Below are positions 31,599-50,065 of a stretch of 64,000 nt of DNA, one piece after another. Within the stretch, counting starts at the first letter, position 1. Each line of letters begins with the position of its first letter. Location: assembly GCA_963693365.1 (NCBI GenBank), contig CAVNZM010000002.1:558001-622000 (forward strand), in the 5' to 3' direction. This stretch comes from Amoebidium appalachense (lineage: Eukaryota; Ichthyosporea). The notes below the pieces were generated by a model. That model saw nothing but the letters and a program-made list of their open reading frames with translations. It was not told where the DNA came from and did no database searches. Both the position numbers and the translations under genes were made by a program.

Positions 31599-31884
31599 CG
31601 TACAAATAGGGCACTCATCCTAATAGGGCACTTATACACCTTGGATACTTAACCGATTTATATGCAGTGTGGGGGCCAGGCCATCAGCCACTACTGTCTG
31701 GACCTGACGGTCGAGCCGTGTGCCATGCAGGCAGTGCCCGATAGTGCCCCGGTAGGCACTTATACATGCATGGGTGTTTCTTGCTGGTGTCTTCATACTC
31801 TGCATGTGCGTGTCCTTGAGTGATAGAGTAGGGTGGATGGATACTGGGGTTGTCTTTGTTCTTAGATCCTCCGGTTGGGGACGA

Positions 31885-31924
<40 letters not shown>

Positions 31925-32070
31925 ACCTCTGTGTGGAGACATGGTTTGCGTCCGTGTGTGTTTGGGGGGTGGGGCATGGAGGGGTGGAGTTGATCGCGTA
32001 GGGATTGATGCGGGTGAGTCTGGTTGGTTTATTGACACACCCCCCCCCCCCCCTCCCCCCCTCCCCCGCC

Positions 32071-32107
<37 letters not shown>

Positions 32108-32290
32108 CACACACAGAACCGTGGGCCTGTACGTGTGTATGTTGGGCCCAGCACCCGCCACCGTCTATCCCTCAGCGATGTACGCAGCCACCTGCCACCT
32201 CATACCACCTACTGCACGGTGGAGTGCAGGCTGGCTGCTGCAAATAGCATCGGGGTGGGCCCTGCAGTGACCGTGCATATTCCAGGTGTG

Positions 32291-32331
<41 letters not shown>

Positions 32332-32351
32332 AGCATGCATGCATGCATGCG

Positions 32352-32393
<42 letters not shown>

Positions 32394-32869
32394 GGGTGGG
32401 TGGGTGGGGGGGGGGGGGGGGAGGGGGGAGGGCTATACATGGCTGTGTCTCTGATAGTGTGCGGTGGGGCATATCGGCAAATGTGCGTGTGTGAACTCCA
32501 AATGAAAGGGCAGGCAATGTGTAGAAAACGGAACTGCTTAGGTGCATGTGTGCATGGGCACGCATGACTCCACATACCATACGTGATTCTTACCCAATCA
32601 CATGCAGCCTTCAACAGCTATGGCCCACCCCAACCTATTGAGCCCCCCCCACCACCTGCACCCGTTGCATCGGTGCCCCCCAGCCCCACCATGAGCCCCC
32701 CACACAGCCCAGCACCCAGTGAGGTATTGAAAACCCCCTTGTTTGATAGTATCATTCCTACTATCTAGCATTATGATCAAGGTTGTAGATCAAATATTGC
32801 GATTCAGTTCACGGTTGGTGGCGGTGGTGTGTGTGTGTGTGTGGTGGTGGTGGTGGTGGTGGTGGTGGT

Positions 32870-32902
<33 letters not shown>

Positions 32903-33846
32903 TCATGCACACAGTGACATGAAGGAATCGACGGAGGAAAAGAGGAAGAGAGGCCTGGACTTTGTGGTAGGCATAGCACGATGGTGACGGTCTGGATTCG
33001 TGGCCCACCAATCAGATGGCAGTGTTTGCTGATGCTCACTTCCTGCACAGGGCGCTGTGTCTGACGAGGAGGATGGCATGTCTGCTGATGGCTCACAGGA
33101 CTTGGACCAGGGTGGGTACTCTCTTGCACGTGCATGCACTCACACACAAGGGCAGACACACATGCATGCACGTGCATGCACTCACACATAAAGGCAGACA
33201 CACATGCATGCACGTGCATGCACTCACACACAAAGGCAGACACACATGCATGCACGTGCATGCACTCACACATAAAGGCACACATGACGTGCATGCACTC
33301 ACACATAAAGGCAGACACACATGAAGGCAGTGCACGTCTAGGCATGCAAATGCACATTGCAAGCATGGACGAGTGCATGTACATGCACCCCATGTAATAG
33401 CCACCACCCACCACCTCACGCTAATGGCACCACGTCCCATATCATCCCCCTGTTATAGTGCAGACTCCTTGTGAGATTTCCACCTTGCATGGTGTTGCCC
33501 CTTATGGACGTATTTCCACCTTGCATGGTGTTGCCCCTTATGGACGTATTTCCACCTTGCATGGTGTTGCCCCTTATGGACGTATTTCCACCTTGCATGG
33601 TGTTGCCCCTTATGGACGTATTTCCACCTTGCATGGTGTTGCCCCTTATGGACGTATTTCCACCTTGCATGGTGTTGCCCCTTATGGACGTATTTCCACC
33701 TTGCATGGTGTTGCCCCTTATGGACGTATTTCCACCTTGCATGGTGTTGCCCCTTATGGACGTGTGCTTCGTACTCTCGAACCACATTTAACAACTCCCC
33801 CCACAAAAAAACAAAAAAAACAAACAATAAACACAAACACACACAT

Positions 33847-33902
<56 letters not shown>

Positions 33903-33903
33903 G

Positions 33904-33965
<62 letters not shown>

Positions 33966-34422
33966 CATGCCTGCGCCCACTCCCACATGTACTTCATACT
34001 GTATATACCGCATTGTATCTAAACCCCTCCCCCCCCTCCCCTCAACCCACACAGACTGGAGCCAGGAAGAGGAAACCACCCCACCTACCGATCCGGCCCT
34101 CCCACCCCTTACGCTTTCCTTCCGTGACACCTACGGCACATCAAGAAAACACTCCTTCCTTAACCCCGGCCTCAAACCAAAACGATTCAGACGCGCACCG
34201 GATGAAATTGATCGCAACTTTATTTGCACACACCCAGGGTGTGGCAAGGGGTATGGGAGTCAGGGCGCATTGGATTTGCACAAGAAAACGAAGCATGACG
34301 GATACAGGAGGGGGAAGGGAATACACAGGAAGAAGAACAAGTTGAAGCTGAAGATGAAGCGACTGAGGGATCTGCAAAGGGGGTTGCAAGATACTAACGA
34401 GAGCCCGGTGCTGGCATCGTGA
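25635..34422 (+). CDS. Host cell factor (HCF)-like kelch/Fn3 protein with C2H2 finger
   Basis: Sixteen exons in consistent phase: 25635-25791, 26232-26368, 26807-26994, 27283-27390, 27937-28133, 28461-28637, 29147-29336, 29821-29917, 30342-30436, 30840-30946, 31181-31260, 31668-31751, 32117-32285, 32608-32723, 33051-33111, 34055-34422; about 776 residues. Exons 1-6 form the HCF kelch propeller ([47 protein letters not shown]...YVWSGRAG). Exons 7-13 match the HCF fibronectin-III pair ([21 protein letters not shown]...[14 protein letters not shown]). Then come a Pro-rich and an acidic linker, and C-x4-C-x12-H-x4-H near residues 711-735. HCF proteins scaffold chromatin regulators in the nucleus. 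Two one-base breaks: a G6 run near 26901 and a C7 run at 28013-28019. Size resembles HCF-2 rather than HCF-1. Confidence 0.9.
28764..28926 (+). repeat. Degenerate ~30-bp tandem repeat in HCF intron 6
   Basis: Repeated variants of an AAATATGGAAGG-type core spaced about 30 bases apart, directly after exon 6. It is intronic and non-coding. Confidence 0.6.
29618..29789. repeat. Long G homopolymers in HCF intron 7
   Basis: An uninterrupted run of 73 G (29618-29690) and a second run of about 59 G (29731-29789) on the sense strand. The acceptor of exon 8 follows at 29820. Exact lengths are unlikely to be reliable. Confidence 0.9.
33128..33325 (+). repeat. ~42-bp minisatellite in HCF intron 15
   Basis: About four to five units containing CACGTGCATGCACTCACAC and AAAGGCAGACACACATG, beginning 17 bases after the exon 15 donor. 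Confidence 0.8.
33477..33764 (+). repeat. 36-bp minisatellite, 8 near-perfect units, HCF intron 15
   Basis: Eight head-to-tail units starting TTTCCACCTTGCATGG. The unit is a multiple of three and stop-free in several frames on both strands, so it makes long spurious open frames. It lies in an intron by the gene model. Confidence 0.92.
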
Positions 34423-35415
34423 TTGGCCGGCGTAATTGTTATGAACTGATGTGAGTGTCAGGGTTTATGAAGAGTGGGAGGTGTTCTTTCTTTTTATAAG
34501 ATACATATATCGAATGAATAGGTTATAGAAGGCGGGCGGACGGGGTAGGGAGGGAGGGGAGGGGGTGGGGGGGGAGGGAGGGGAGGAATTGAGGTTATGG
34601 GAGATCAATGGACGAAACAACAATATGGTAGATCAATGGACGAAGCAACACTAATATAAGTGTGTAAGAATTGAGTATCTTCTTTGCGATTGCCTATCCG
34701 TAGATCCGTATCTGCACACCTTATTGTATGCACAGACGTGTTTGGCACGGGTACATAGCACCTAGAAGCTTCGATCACGTGCACCTTTACTCCGCAGCCC
34801 ATGAGTGGGTGTTTTGTTCTTTTTAATCTTTGCTGTTTTAACACGCGTACCACACGTGCTTTAAGAGTAATTTGGGTTGAATTCTATCTTAAAACTATGT
34901 TAATCCTTCTTAATCTGTCATCCGCACCATTATATGCCACTGGTTGCCAAATTATCAAATTAGTTAATGCGAATTTTTCTTCGCGCGCCAACAACATACT
35001 CCAATAAACCGTTCCACATGCATTTGTGCCACTGCTTTGCCCCCCCCCCCCCCCCCCCCCCCCCCTCCCCCCCTCCCGGGCCACCATCTTCTGCGTGCAA
35101 GTGCATGCCTGTAAACATTAAATATTTAAAATAGATGAGCTCGAGCATCTACACCAATAACAAGCCCTTAAACCACAATCTGTGCACAGCACACACACAT
35201 ACGTCAGAGAACACGCACACTAACCCATTGCAAACTCACATATGCAGCAGACTACCTATGGAGTTTCCATAACCCTATTTATAGCAAATCCGATTATAGT
35301 AATGCCTGGGCCCATTCCCTTATGAATTCTGGCATGTTGTGTGCAGTGTGTGAAGTGTGGTGCAAACTGTGCACGTGTTTGTGCAGGGTGCCGTGAAACT
35401 GAGCATCGCATGGGC
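34423..35415. other. Convergent 3' spacer between HCF-like and SFT2 genes
   Basis: About 1 kb between two converging stop codons. It contains a G-rich block near 34,540-34,590, a C-run at 35041-35065 and AT-rich stretches with ATAAA-type words. No gene seen. Confidence 0.7.
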
Positions 35416-41178
<5,763 letters not shown>

Positions 41179-42027
41179 GGTGGCTTAAAGGTAATCGTGT
41201 GCAGGTGTGTGTGTGCGCGTTCTTTTATTTATGTGTGTGTGTGTGTGTGTGTGAGGTGAAGCACGGTCAGGGGAGGGAACGAAGGATCGGAAGCGGTGGT
41301 GTTTGTTTCCGGGACGGGGGGGGAGGGGGGGGGGGGGGGGGGGGGGATGTGGAGGCCAAAAAAGAAAGACTGTAAAGAATACGGCTATATCAAAACACTA
41401 ATTAGCACTAATAGTGACCTAGGTTAGATGGCTGCGTGTCACCTGGGGAAACAAGCACTCAAACAGCTGAAGGGGGGAAAAAAACATCGCCGTTGAAGTA
41501 ACTGCTGAACCTTTCGTTGTTGCTGCTCTCGTCCTGGCTCCCTAGTTACGAAGGTTTGGGAGGATTAGGGACGAAACACCCTAGAAGTGCATATCTTATT
41601 TTACCTAACCATACTATTATTATATTATTTTATAACATCAGATTCTGATGAAAACATTAGAGTTTGATGAAAGGAACTAAATCCGCTCATACTTTCTGAT
41701 GTTTAAGTAAAATAAAATTAAAATGTATAATTATTTTTCTAGGATCAGAACTTGCTTCTGTTTGGGTTATTAGTTTTTCTTTGTCCAGTTCGTTGCTGTG
41801 AAAAAGAGGGGTCTACAGATACGCAGGTTTGGGTGTCCATAGATGTTACGTAATCGAGTTGTTGTGACGTCATAGTGGTGGTCACTTGAACAAAAGCGAA
41901 AAAAAAAATGTTCTTTCATCTTCACAACTTCCCTTCCTACTCAGTACACACTGCTGCTCCAAACAGTTTTTTTATGAGCATACCAGCATTAATTTTCTCT
42001 CCTGTGGGTGGAAAGATGGAGTGCTAG
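41179..42027. promoter_or_regulatory. Divergent spacer between SFT2 and RBR ligase genes
   Basis: The two genes point away from each other here. It contains a palindromic TGACGTCA (41865-41872) preceded by TTACGTAAT, an AT-rich block (41,590-41,740), and a G-run near 41,330. The 5' end of the RBR gene may extend into this stretch. Bidirectional promoter function is inferred. Confidence 0.45.
41865..41872. promoter_or_regulatory. CRE/ATF-type palindrome
   Basis: TGACGTCA, the full bZIP CRE palindrome, placed in the divergent spacer. The same octamer stands upstream of the HCF-like gene at 24527. Confidence 0.4.
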
Positions 42028-43160
42028 TGGTGTGCAGATTGTGTGTCTGGGGGGGGACATGCACGTGGGGGGCCCGTTGTGAGATGGGTAAAGTATGCCG
42101 TGCATGTACATGTGTGGCCAAGTATGTGCGCACACAGACACTGGACTGGCACAAGTATCCCGTGCCCTGCCCGTTCAGGTGTGGAGAGGTCTTCACAGTC
42201 AAGGTGTGTGTGACTGTGCACGTGCACGTGACGTGTGCGGTTGTGCCTCTGCATCCTTCATTTTATGGCCCTCCCGGCAACATGTACAAGTACAGGGTCT
42301 GCGCAGATGCAAATGTCATCGTGTATACCGGCTAAGTTTCAACCCACACTTTCATTGCTTTTCTTCGAGCCTCCTCTCAACTTCCGCAAATCACACAATC
42401 AGTTGATACCTACCAACTGTTTTAACCATCGATGACCTCACAAACCATGCACAGGATTGCATCACCCTTCTCCCCCGGGACGACACCGTGTGTCCGCATG
42501 TGCTGTTTGAGCGGCTGCAGCTTGCCTCAGGCCCCACCATCTACTGCCCCAGCCCAAGCTGCGGCGCACTCATCACCTACACTACTGGCCCCGCCTGAAG
42601 ACCTCACCCACACACAGGCACAACTGATTCTCCCACCAATCAGCGCATCCGGCAGGTGTTCTACTTCTAGATGACTCAGCATCAGATTATGCACGATCAT
42701 AGAATTAACCCATTTCCAACGGGCTTTCCTAACACCACTGACGGTGGTAAGCAGGTGTTGTGTGTGTCGTGCAGCACTGAGGTGTGTGGGCGGTGCCGTG
42801 TGGCCTGGCACCCAGGGGTTTAACACACCAATTGCAGTTAAACGTAAATCTTACTTCAATCAACTAAACATATGAGAATACTCGGGAATAAAGCACAGTA
42901 CCATTCTAAGAATAGTCTAGTGCCACAAATATAGACATGACATCATCTGAACCGGGGATATTAATTAATGAGCACAATTAGCACGTTGCTAGTGAAGCTC
43001 GTCACCGGTACAGTTTTGACTCAAACATATAACTACCATATATAAATATGACCGTAAACAAAAGCTCTATGCACTCGAGTGAGTGTTGAGACAATTATTC
43101 AATTGCTCAGAAACTTTCTCTAACAGACATTGCTAGCCGGGAGTACCAGTGTACTCCGAC

Positions 43161-43191
<31 letters not shown>

Positions 43192-43259
43192 AAAAAAAAA
43201 AGCCTAGAAATACTTAATAAATATTGAAATACCCCCATCTTCCCCTTCTCTCCCTTTCT

Positions 43260-43303
<44 letters not shown>

Positions 43304-44045
43304 AAAAAAAAAAAAAAAACCTAGAAATACTTAATAAATATTGAAATACCCCCTCTTCCCCTCCTCTCCCTTTCTTTTTTCATTTTCCACATCCTCCTCC
43401 ATCCTACCGTTCCTATTTTGAACACCCACCCACACCCACAGGTGGAAAAGACACCAAACACGTGCAACTTTGTGCACTGTGTGTGCGGCGGGGGTTTTTG
43501 TTTCGCCTGTGGGGAGGCCTATGTCGACCTGACCCCCACCAACCGCAACACCAATGGCACCCCAACGTATGCGTGTGGGCTCCACTCTCACCTGGGGGCT
43601 GGCTGGTTGGATGACTTCGATGGCGGAGAGAACACGCAGGCCGGGGAAGATTTCATGTTAGATCCCGAAGTTCAACTTGCGTGGGGGGGGGTGTTGTTGG
43701 GGCTGCGGTGCCGAATTTTTGGGCTAAAGGCGGTGTGTTTGGTGACCAGGACTTGGACCATGCGTTCAACTTTTTTTTATTCTCCGGGACGCTTTTGAAT
43801 TGATAGATCTTGCGTTTCCTGTAGGTCAGAACTTCTTTGAGAGGGGCAGCAATGGGCAAAGAGGGGAGGGGGGGAGGAGCTCGAGAAACGGTGGGAGAGG
43901 TGTGAACCGACGGGAGACGGCGGAGGAAAGGAGTAGAAGAAAAAAGAAGGAGAGGAGGGAAAGAAACAGGGCACGTGACGTGGAACAGAGGGCTATAAAC
44001 AGAGCAAGGGGGGCACAGAACTGGGCGATGAGGGGTGGGCGATAA
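42028..44045 (+). CDS. RBR-type E3 ubiquitin ligase, RNF217-like (5' end uncertain)
   Basis: Exons: about 42028-42203, 42455-about 42655, 42755-42817, 43442-43690, 43830-44045. RING1: VCRLC...CEMGKVCRACTCVAKYV...PCPFRCGEVF. The linker and in-between-RING region follow as LASGPTIYCPSPSCGALI and VLCVSCSTEVCGRCRVAWHPG. RING2: CNFVHCVCGGGFCFACGEAY, with a Cys in the catalytic neighbourhood. The tail is Arg/Glu-rich (ERSRRKKKERRERN). RBR ligases pass ubiquitin from E2 to their own RING2 Cys and then to substrate. The end of exon 2 is unresolved: the in-phase frame meets TGA at 42597-42599, beside a C4 run, and no donor lies before it. No ATG is visible in the first exon, so an upstream exon is missing. 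Confidence 0.75.
43160..43380. repeat. Tandem duplication in RBR intron
   Basis: Two units of about 117 bp, each a C-run, an A-run, then CCTAGAAATACTTAATAAAT and a CT-rich tail. They differ by a few bases. Confidence 0.85.
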
Positions 44046-44847
44046 AAAAAAGTATTTGTTTGGGTGGGCATGTGTTCTTGTATGTATAGTCATAATCTTG
44101 CTATGGGGCCTATAGCAAGGGTGGAGGTGTGTATGGGAAGAGGTGCTTAACAGTTTAAGAGTGTGTGAGCTTTGTGTTCAGAGAGCGGTTGGGTATGGCA
44201 GAAAGTGTATAGTTTAGTTGGTGTCGAACGTGTGAATAGCATAAGCAGCCATGTGTGTGTATATAACTTAGCAACTTCATGTCAATGCATTGTCGTGTTG
44301 CACAATCCTCGGCTCTGGGCTCACTTTAGCAGCTAAAGGGAACTGGAAGGGTATTATAAAGGGACATTGCTTTTGTCCATGTTTTAGGTGAGCAAAAATC
44401 TACAGTATACTTCAATGGCAAATGCGCACACGCACACGCACACGCACGCGCACACGCACACGCACACGCACACACACTCGATGTGTTCACACCGTGACAC
44501 CGACTGAAACAAAACTGACTGTAACACGAGTAGGTCGATGGGCAAAGCAAGCGTATGACTTTTGTAGTTGTAACATGTATTTTAAAACTATAAAACCATA
44601 CCCAGACACTGATTCGTCATTTATACTGTATGCAGCTTATGCAATATACCAGCTGTGCCGGGAATTCTTGGACCATGGGCCCAGACGAAGTACCATAGAG
44701 AGTGTAGAGAGTGCGAGGCCGGAGAAAATAAAACTGAGAAAGCGAGAAGGGGGGAAAAAAAACATTGAACTCTGTAGAGCGAAAAGATCTTCCATAAGTG
44801 CGCACCTGTTTGCACTAGCGCTACCTTCGCTTTCAGTCACTTTAAAA
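44046..44847 (+). other. Spacer and 5' flank of the eIF4E-like gene
   Basis: Tandem gene arrangement (both +). It contains a (CACACG)n block at 44,425-44,475 and A-rich purine DNA before the start codon. The frame is open upstream of ATG 44848, but no similarity supports an earlier start. Confidence 0.55.
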
Positions 44848-46850
44848 ATGAATTCAAATCAAGCGTCTAGCCAACAGCCACAACAGGCGGGCACAAGCAC
44901 ACAGGCACTCAAAATACACCCTCTATACGCCCCTTTTGCTCTTTATTATTCACACAGAAATGCAGGCACACGCACACAACTCAACTTTCAGGAAAAGCTC
45001 ACCAAGATTGCTGTCTTCAGAACGGTAGGTATACCATGTTTTCTGACCTTCTGGATCGGGTTGGTTGCTGGCCCCATTAGGCTGGCCGTGGTTTACTGGT
45101 GATTGTGTGTGTCAAGGTGGTTTCTGGCCTGTGTTCAGCATCATCGTTATGCACTTCGAAGTCTAGCTCAACTCTGTACCCGCACATACACACAAACACA
45201 CACGCATTCTCTCTCTTTGGTTCTCTCTCGCTGCCCCCCCCCCCCTCCCCCCCTTTCTCCCTCTCCCGCTCTCTCTCTCCCTCACTCCCTCCCCCCAACC
45301 CCCTCCCCTCCCCTCCCTTCCCTCGAACTCTCTCATCCCCCCCTCTCACCCCCACTTTTTCTCTCTCCCCCTAACTTTTCTTGCCTTCTCTCTAGCACAC
45401 GCGCACACTCTCTCCATCTTTCCCACCCGCATATTCTCCCCCCCCCCCCCCCCCCCCCTCTCCCCCCCCCCCCCCCCCCACACACACCCACACACCATAC
45501 CCATCCCTCTCGTGTCCCCGCTGTTGCGATTCCTGCTTCCTCCCTCTCTTCCATTTTTTAGTTCTCCCTCTATCCTCTCACTCAATGCTTCACAGCCCCA
45601 CGGTAAACTCGAGGGAGGTGGTTCGTGGCATTCAAACACTCACCTCTCCTTGCGCCCTTTGAACCCTCTGGTTGTGCTTGTCCTTTCTCCCCCTCCTCCT
45701 CCTCCCAACCTCCTCCCCAATTCGGTGCCCCATTTCCTAATACCCCTCCTCCCCCCTGCTCCCATGCAAACCCTTGGAGCGCGTGCACACACGCAAACAC
45801 ACAACACACCCTTCACTCTTATGTTCGTCCGCAAACAAACACCATGTGCTGTTTTCCCTTTCACAAGCGTTAACTTTTATCTTGCACAGTGCCTTTCTTG
45901 ACATCTTCTCTTTATTCTCTCTCAACGTTGATTCCTGTGCAACAGGACTGCTCCTTGCACACAACCCCCCCCCCTCCCCCTCCCCCTCCCGCCCCCCCCC
46001 GGGCACCCTCTTTCCCCCCGCCCTTTATGATCCCCTCTTCCCTTCCCTTCCTTCTTCACGTCATTATGGTGCTGTTTCGACTGCGACTTCCCCCCCCTTT
46101 TTTTGTTGTTTTGCTGTTCCTGTTGGAACCACCCCCTCCCCTCCCCTCCCCCTCACCCCAACCCATTTAAAGCCCCCCTCCCCCCGCCCCCCTTCACCCC
46201 TCCCCCTCTCAACCTCCAGTCCCTTCCTGCTCTATGCTGTATACTCGGGGTGCTTTAGTCTGTATGGTGCTTATAAACTGCACCATGTTTTGCCGTGTGT
46301 TTATCTGTGTTCCGTAACATGTGCCGTTTTCTGAACTTCCCTCAACCCCTGCCCCCCAACCCCCCCCCCCCCCCCCCCCCCCAGGAGACCGCTTTACTTC
46401 CATGCAACCGGGCATGGTTGCTCTGTGTCGTGCATCTTTAAGCACATACGCATTTATCGCTGCACTGCTTTAGTTTGCACACACATCTTCACCGTTTTGC
46501 TCACCTTGCTTGCATAAGCAACCCTGCTCGTCTTTGATCAAGACGGGTTCCCCCGCCCAAGTTCAGTTGATGCTGCTGTCTGAGTTGGAGCGTCGTATAT
46601 ACGTGGGCTAAGGGGTCGAAACTCGGGACGCAATTGATGACTTGGGTCCTCCCTAGGATGGGCTCTGCTTATGAAGCATACTGTGCACATGGCTGATGTT
46701 GCATACTTGAATGTTTGCCTTTGCATGTGTCCTGCACCATGCTTCTCGTCGTGTATGCGTACTTCGTACCGTGTTCCGCATTCAAACCCCCCCCCCCCCC
46801 TCCCCCCTCCCCTCCCCCCATGCTCCTCTAACCTACCCAAAGCCCATAGA

Positions 46851-46898
<48 letters not shown>

Positions 46899-47063
46899 AA
46901 CCTCTCCCTGTTGCTTACCTCTAGTAACTTTCATCCTCTCAAACCCCCCTTCTATCTTCTCTGTACCACCTCTCTCGATATGCTGTGTGTTTTTGGCTTT
47001 GGTGTTTTTTTTTTTTTTTTTTTTTTTTTTTTGGGGGGGGGGGGGGAGGGGCGGGGGGGAGTA

Positions 47064-47096
<33 letters not shown>

Positions 47097-47714
47097 GGGG
47101 GGCGGGGAGGGGGGGAGGGGGCAGATAGCTCATTGCCGATGTGGGTTTCTTTGTCATTACTATTTGGTTCTTGTTTTTGGTTGGGTGGATGCCTGGCCGT
47201 GAAATGCAGCCTAAACCCTCTTCGTCAACCCCCCCCCCCCCCCCCTTTTTTTTTTGCCGGGGGGAGAGGGGGGGGGGGGAGGGGGGGGGGAGGATTAGAT
47301 AACGAGGTCAGAACACAATGGATTATTTCTCTTCTCTTGCCACTTACCACTTCTCCCTCGACTGTGCGGATCTTTTCTTTTGTGTTCTTTGGTGAAGCGG
47401 TTTCGGTACTCTAGCTATCTTTGAGCGTCTGTAACATATCCAGACACCATATGCTGACCGCCTTTAACCTATTTAGGTCGAGGACTTTTGGGCACACTAT
47501 AAGCACCTGCGGCGGCCGGATGAGCTTAAAGGAATCAGCGACTACCACCTATTTAAGGAGGGCATCGAGCCCCTGTGGGAGGTACTGAGCCCATATCTGG
47601 CATATCAGCGCACACATGCACATACATGCACACGGGTGTAAGTGAACAGAGGCAGAGACACGAATGTGCACACATTACACACAATAACAAAAATAAAGAG
47701 TGGATCCACACGCG

Positions 47715-47745
<31 letters not shown>

Positions 47746-48009
47746 AAGACTGCACCATTCGTCATCTCATCTTCCCTGCCTGCGTGTTGCTCTTGTGGTG
47801 CGTGTGTGAGGTTGGGAAGGGGAAAGGGGCTGCAGCGCTGGGGTGACAAGAGGGGGGTGGGGAGGGGAAGGGGGAGGGGGAGGTAGCAATCAAATTTCGT
47901 TACAGGATGGGAGGGGGAGGGGGCTACGGGGGGGGGGGGGGGGGGGGGGGAGGGGGGGTAGGGGGGGGGGGGGGGGGGGGGGGCTGGGATAGAGAAAGAG
48001 TATGTGTGT

Positions 48010-48056
<47 letters not shown>

Positions 48057-48318
48057 GTTTGGGTGTGTGTGTGTCTGTGACGGATGGAAAAAGAAAAGAT
48101 TTTTGTGGAGATGAGATCGAAAAGAGGAGGTCTGTGTGTGGGGGGGGGTGGCAGGGATAGTGAATCTGACGGGTTTGCTGGCAGGACGAGGCCAACCGGT
48201 TTGGGGGCAAATGGATTGTGCGGTTGAGAAAGGGCCTGGCTAGCCGTTACTGGGAGGACCTGGTATGTATGTGTGTGGGTGGGTGGGTGGGTGTGTGTGC
48301 GTGCCTGCGTGCGTGTGG

Positions 48319-48368
<50 letters not shown>

Positions 48369-48788
48369 ATGGTAGTGTGTGTGTGTGTGTGTGTGTGCGT
48401 GCGTGCGTGTGTGCGGGTGTGTGCCTGCGCATGCGCATGCGTGTGTATGTGGGTGTGGGTGTGGGTACGTACGTGTGTGTGTGTGTGCCTGTGCGTCCAT
48501 GTCTAGTTGTGTGCTTGTGCGCCCTTTTTTTTTTTTTTTTGTTGTTGTTGTTGTTTTGGCTGTCCACTGTCCCCCCCCCCCCCCCCCCCCCATTCCCCTC
48601 GGCTTTCCACATCCAACACATTGGTGTATTTATGTTGGAGGAGGAGGGGGAAGGGGGGGGGGGGGGGGGGGGGGGGGGAAGAGGGAGGAGGGGAGGGGGG
48701 GCATGTATGAAAGTGTGTGTTTCCGGAGGGGAGAAGGGGGCGAGGGGGTTGACTGTGTCCAGGTTGGCTCTGTGTATTGTTGCATTAT

Positions 48789-48828
<40 letters not shown>

Positions 48829-49805
48829 TCCCTCCCTCCCCCTCCCCTCCCCTCTCTTTTCCTCGTCCCAGATGATAGCAGTGCCAGGCAACCAGTTTGG
48901 CTGTGTCTGACTGTGCACACACGTCTGACTGTGTGCATGCCTTGTCTGTGACTGTGTGCATGTGGGACTGTGTGCATGTCTGACTGTGTGCATGTCTGAC
49001 TGTGCGCATGTCTGACTGTGTGCACGTCTGACTGTGTGCATGTCTGACTGTGTGCATATGGTACTGGGTGCATGTACTCATTGATGTGTGCCCCTTTCCA
49101 GGTGCTAGCGGTGCTAGGCAACCAGTTTGATGTTGGTGACGAGGTGTGTGGGGCCGTGATCTCTGTGCGCTACAACGAAGACATCATCAGCCTGTGGAAT
49201 AGGTCTGCAGACAACAGGGTGGCATTGCTCAAGATCAAGTACGTGTGTGGGGGGGTGGGTGGGGGGGAGAGGCGAGGGGGCTGGGATGAAGACGGGAGGG
49301 CGGGGGGGGGGGGGGGGGGGGGGGGGGGGGAGGTACCCACATACACACATCTACTCTTACATACACACAGAGGACCCACATACACACATCTACTCTTACA
49401 TACACACAGAGGACCCACATACACACATCTACTCTTACATACACACAGAGGACCCACATACACACATCTACTCTTACATACACACAGAGGACCCACATAC
49501 ACACATCTACTCTTACATACACACAGAGGACCCACATACGAGTAGATGTGTAGATGTGTGTATGGGTCCTCTGTGTGTATGTAAGAGTAGATGTGTGTAT
49601 GTGGGTCCTCTGTGTGTATGGAAGAGTAGATGTGTGTATGTGGGTCCTCTGCGTGTACCCAAACACACACTGTGCACATGCACTTGGCACCCACAGTCAC
49701 GTGTGGCCACGGGCACCTCCAACTGTTACATACATGCAAGTGAACACACAGGTTTGTGCATGTCGCGCGCGCGTGTGTGTGTACACGCCCCCGTCTCTCT
49801 CTCTT

Positions 49806-49842
<37 letters not shown>

Positions 49843-49995
49843 CCTCTCTCCCTCTGTTTGTGTCTGTGTGCGTATGCGTGTGTGTGTGCTTGCTTGCGTG
49901 CATCCTTGTTTTTTTTGGGGGGCTCACCGGACAGCAAATGCGTACACTATGTACGTGCACACACCTTTTACGATAAATGCGGCACGTGTGCTGAC

Positions 49996-50065
<70 letters not shown>

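Noticed and set aside
33128-33764. CRISPR-like arrays
   Set aside because: Units are head-to-tail without unique spacers, in a eukaryotic intron.
33453-34345. Long open frames with 12-residue repeats on both strands
   Set aside because: Produced by the 36-bp minisatellite, which has no stops in several frames. The HCF exon model skips it in phase.
46800-47300. Glycine/proline-rich proteins in homopolymer regions
   Set aside because: The frames consist of C-, G- and T-runs within eIF4E intron 1 and have no motif.
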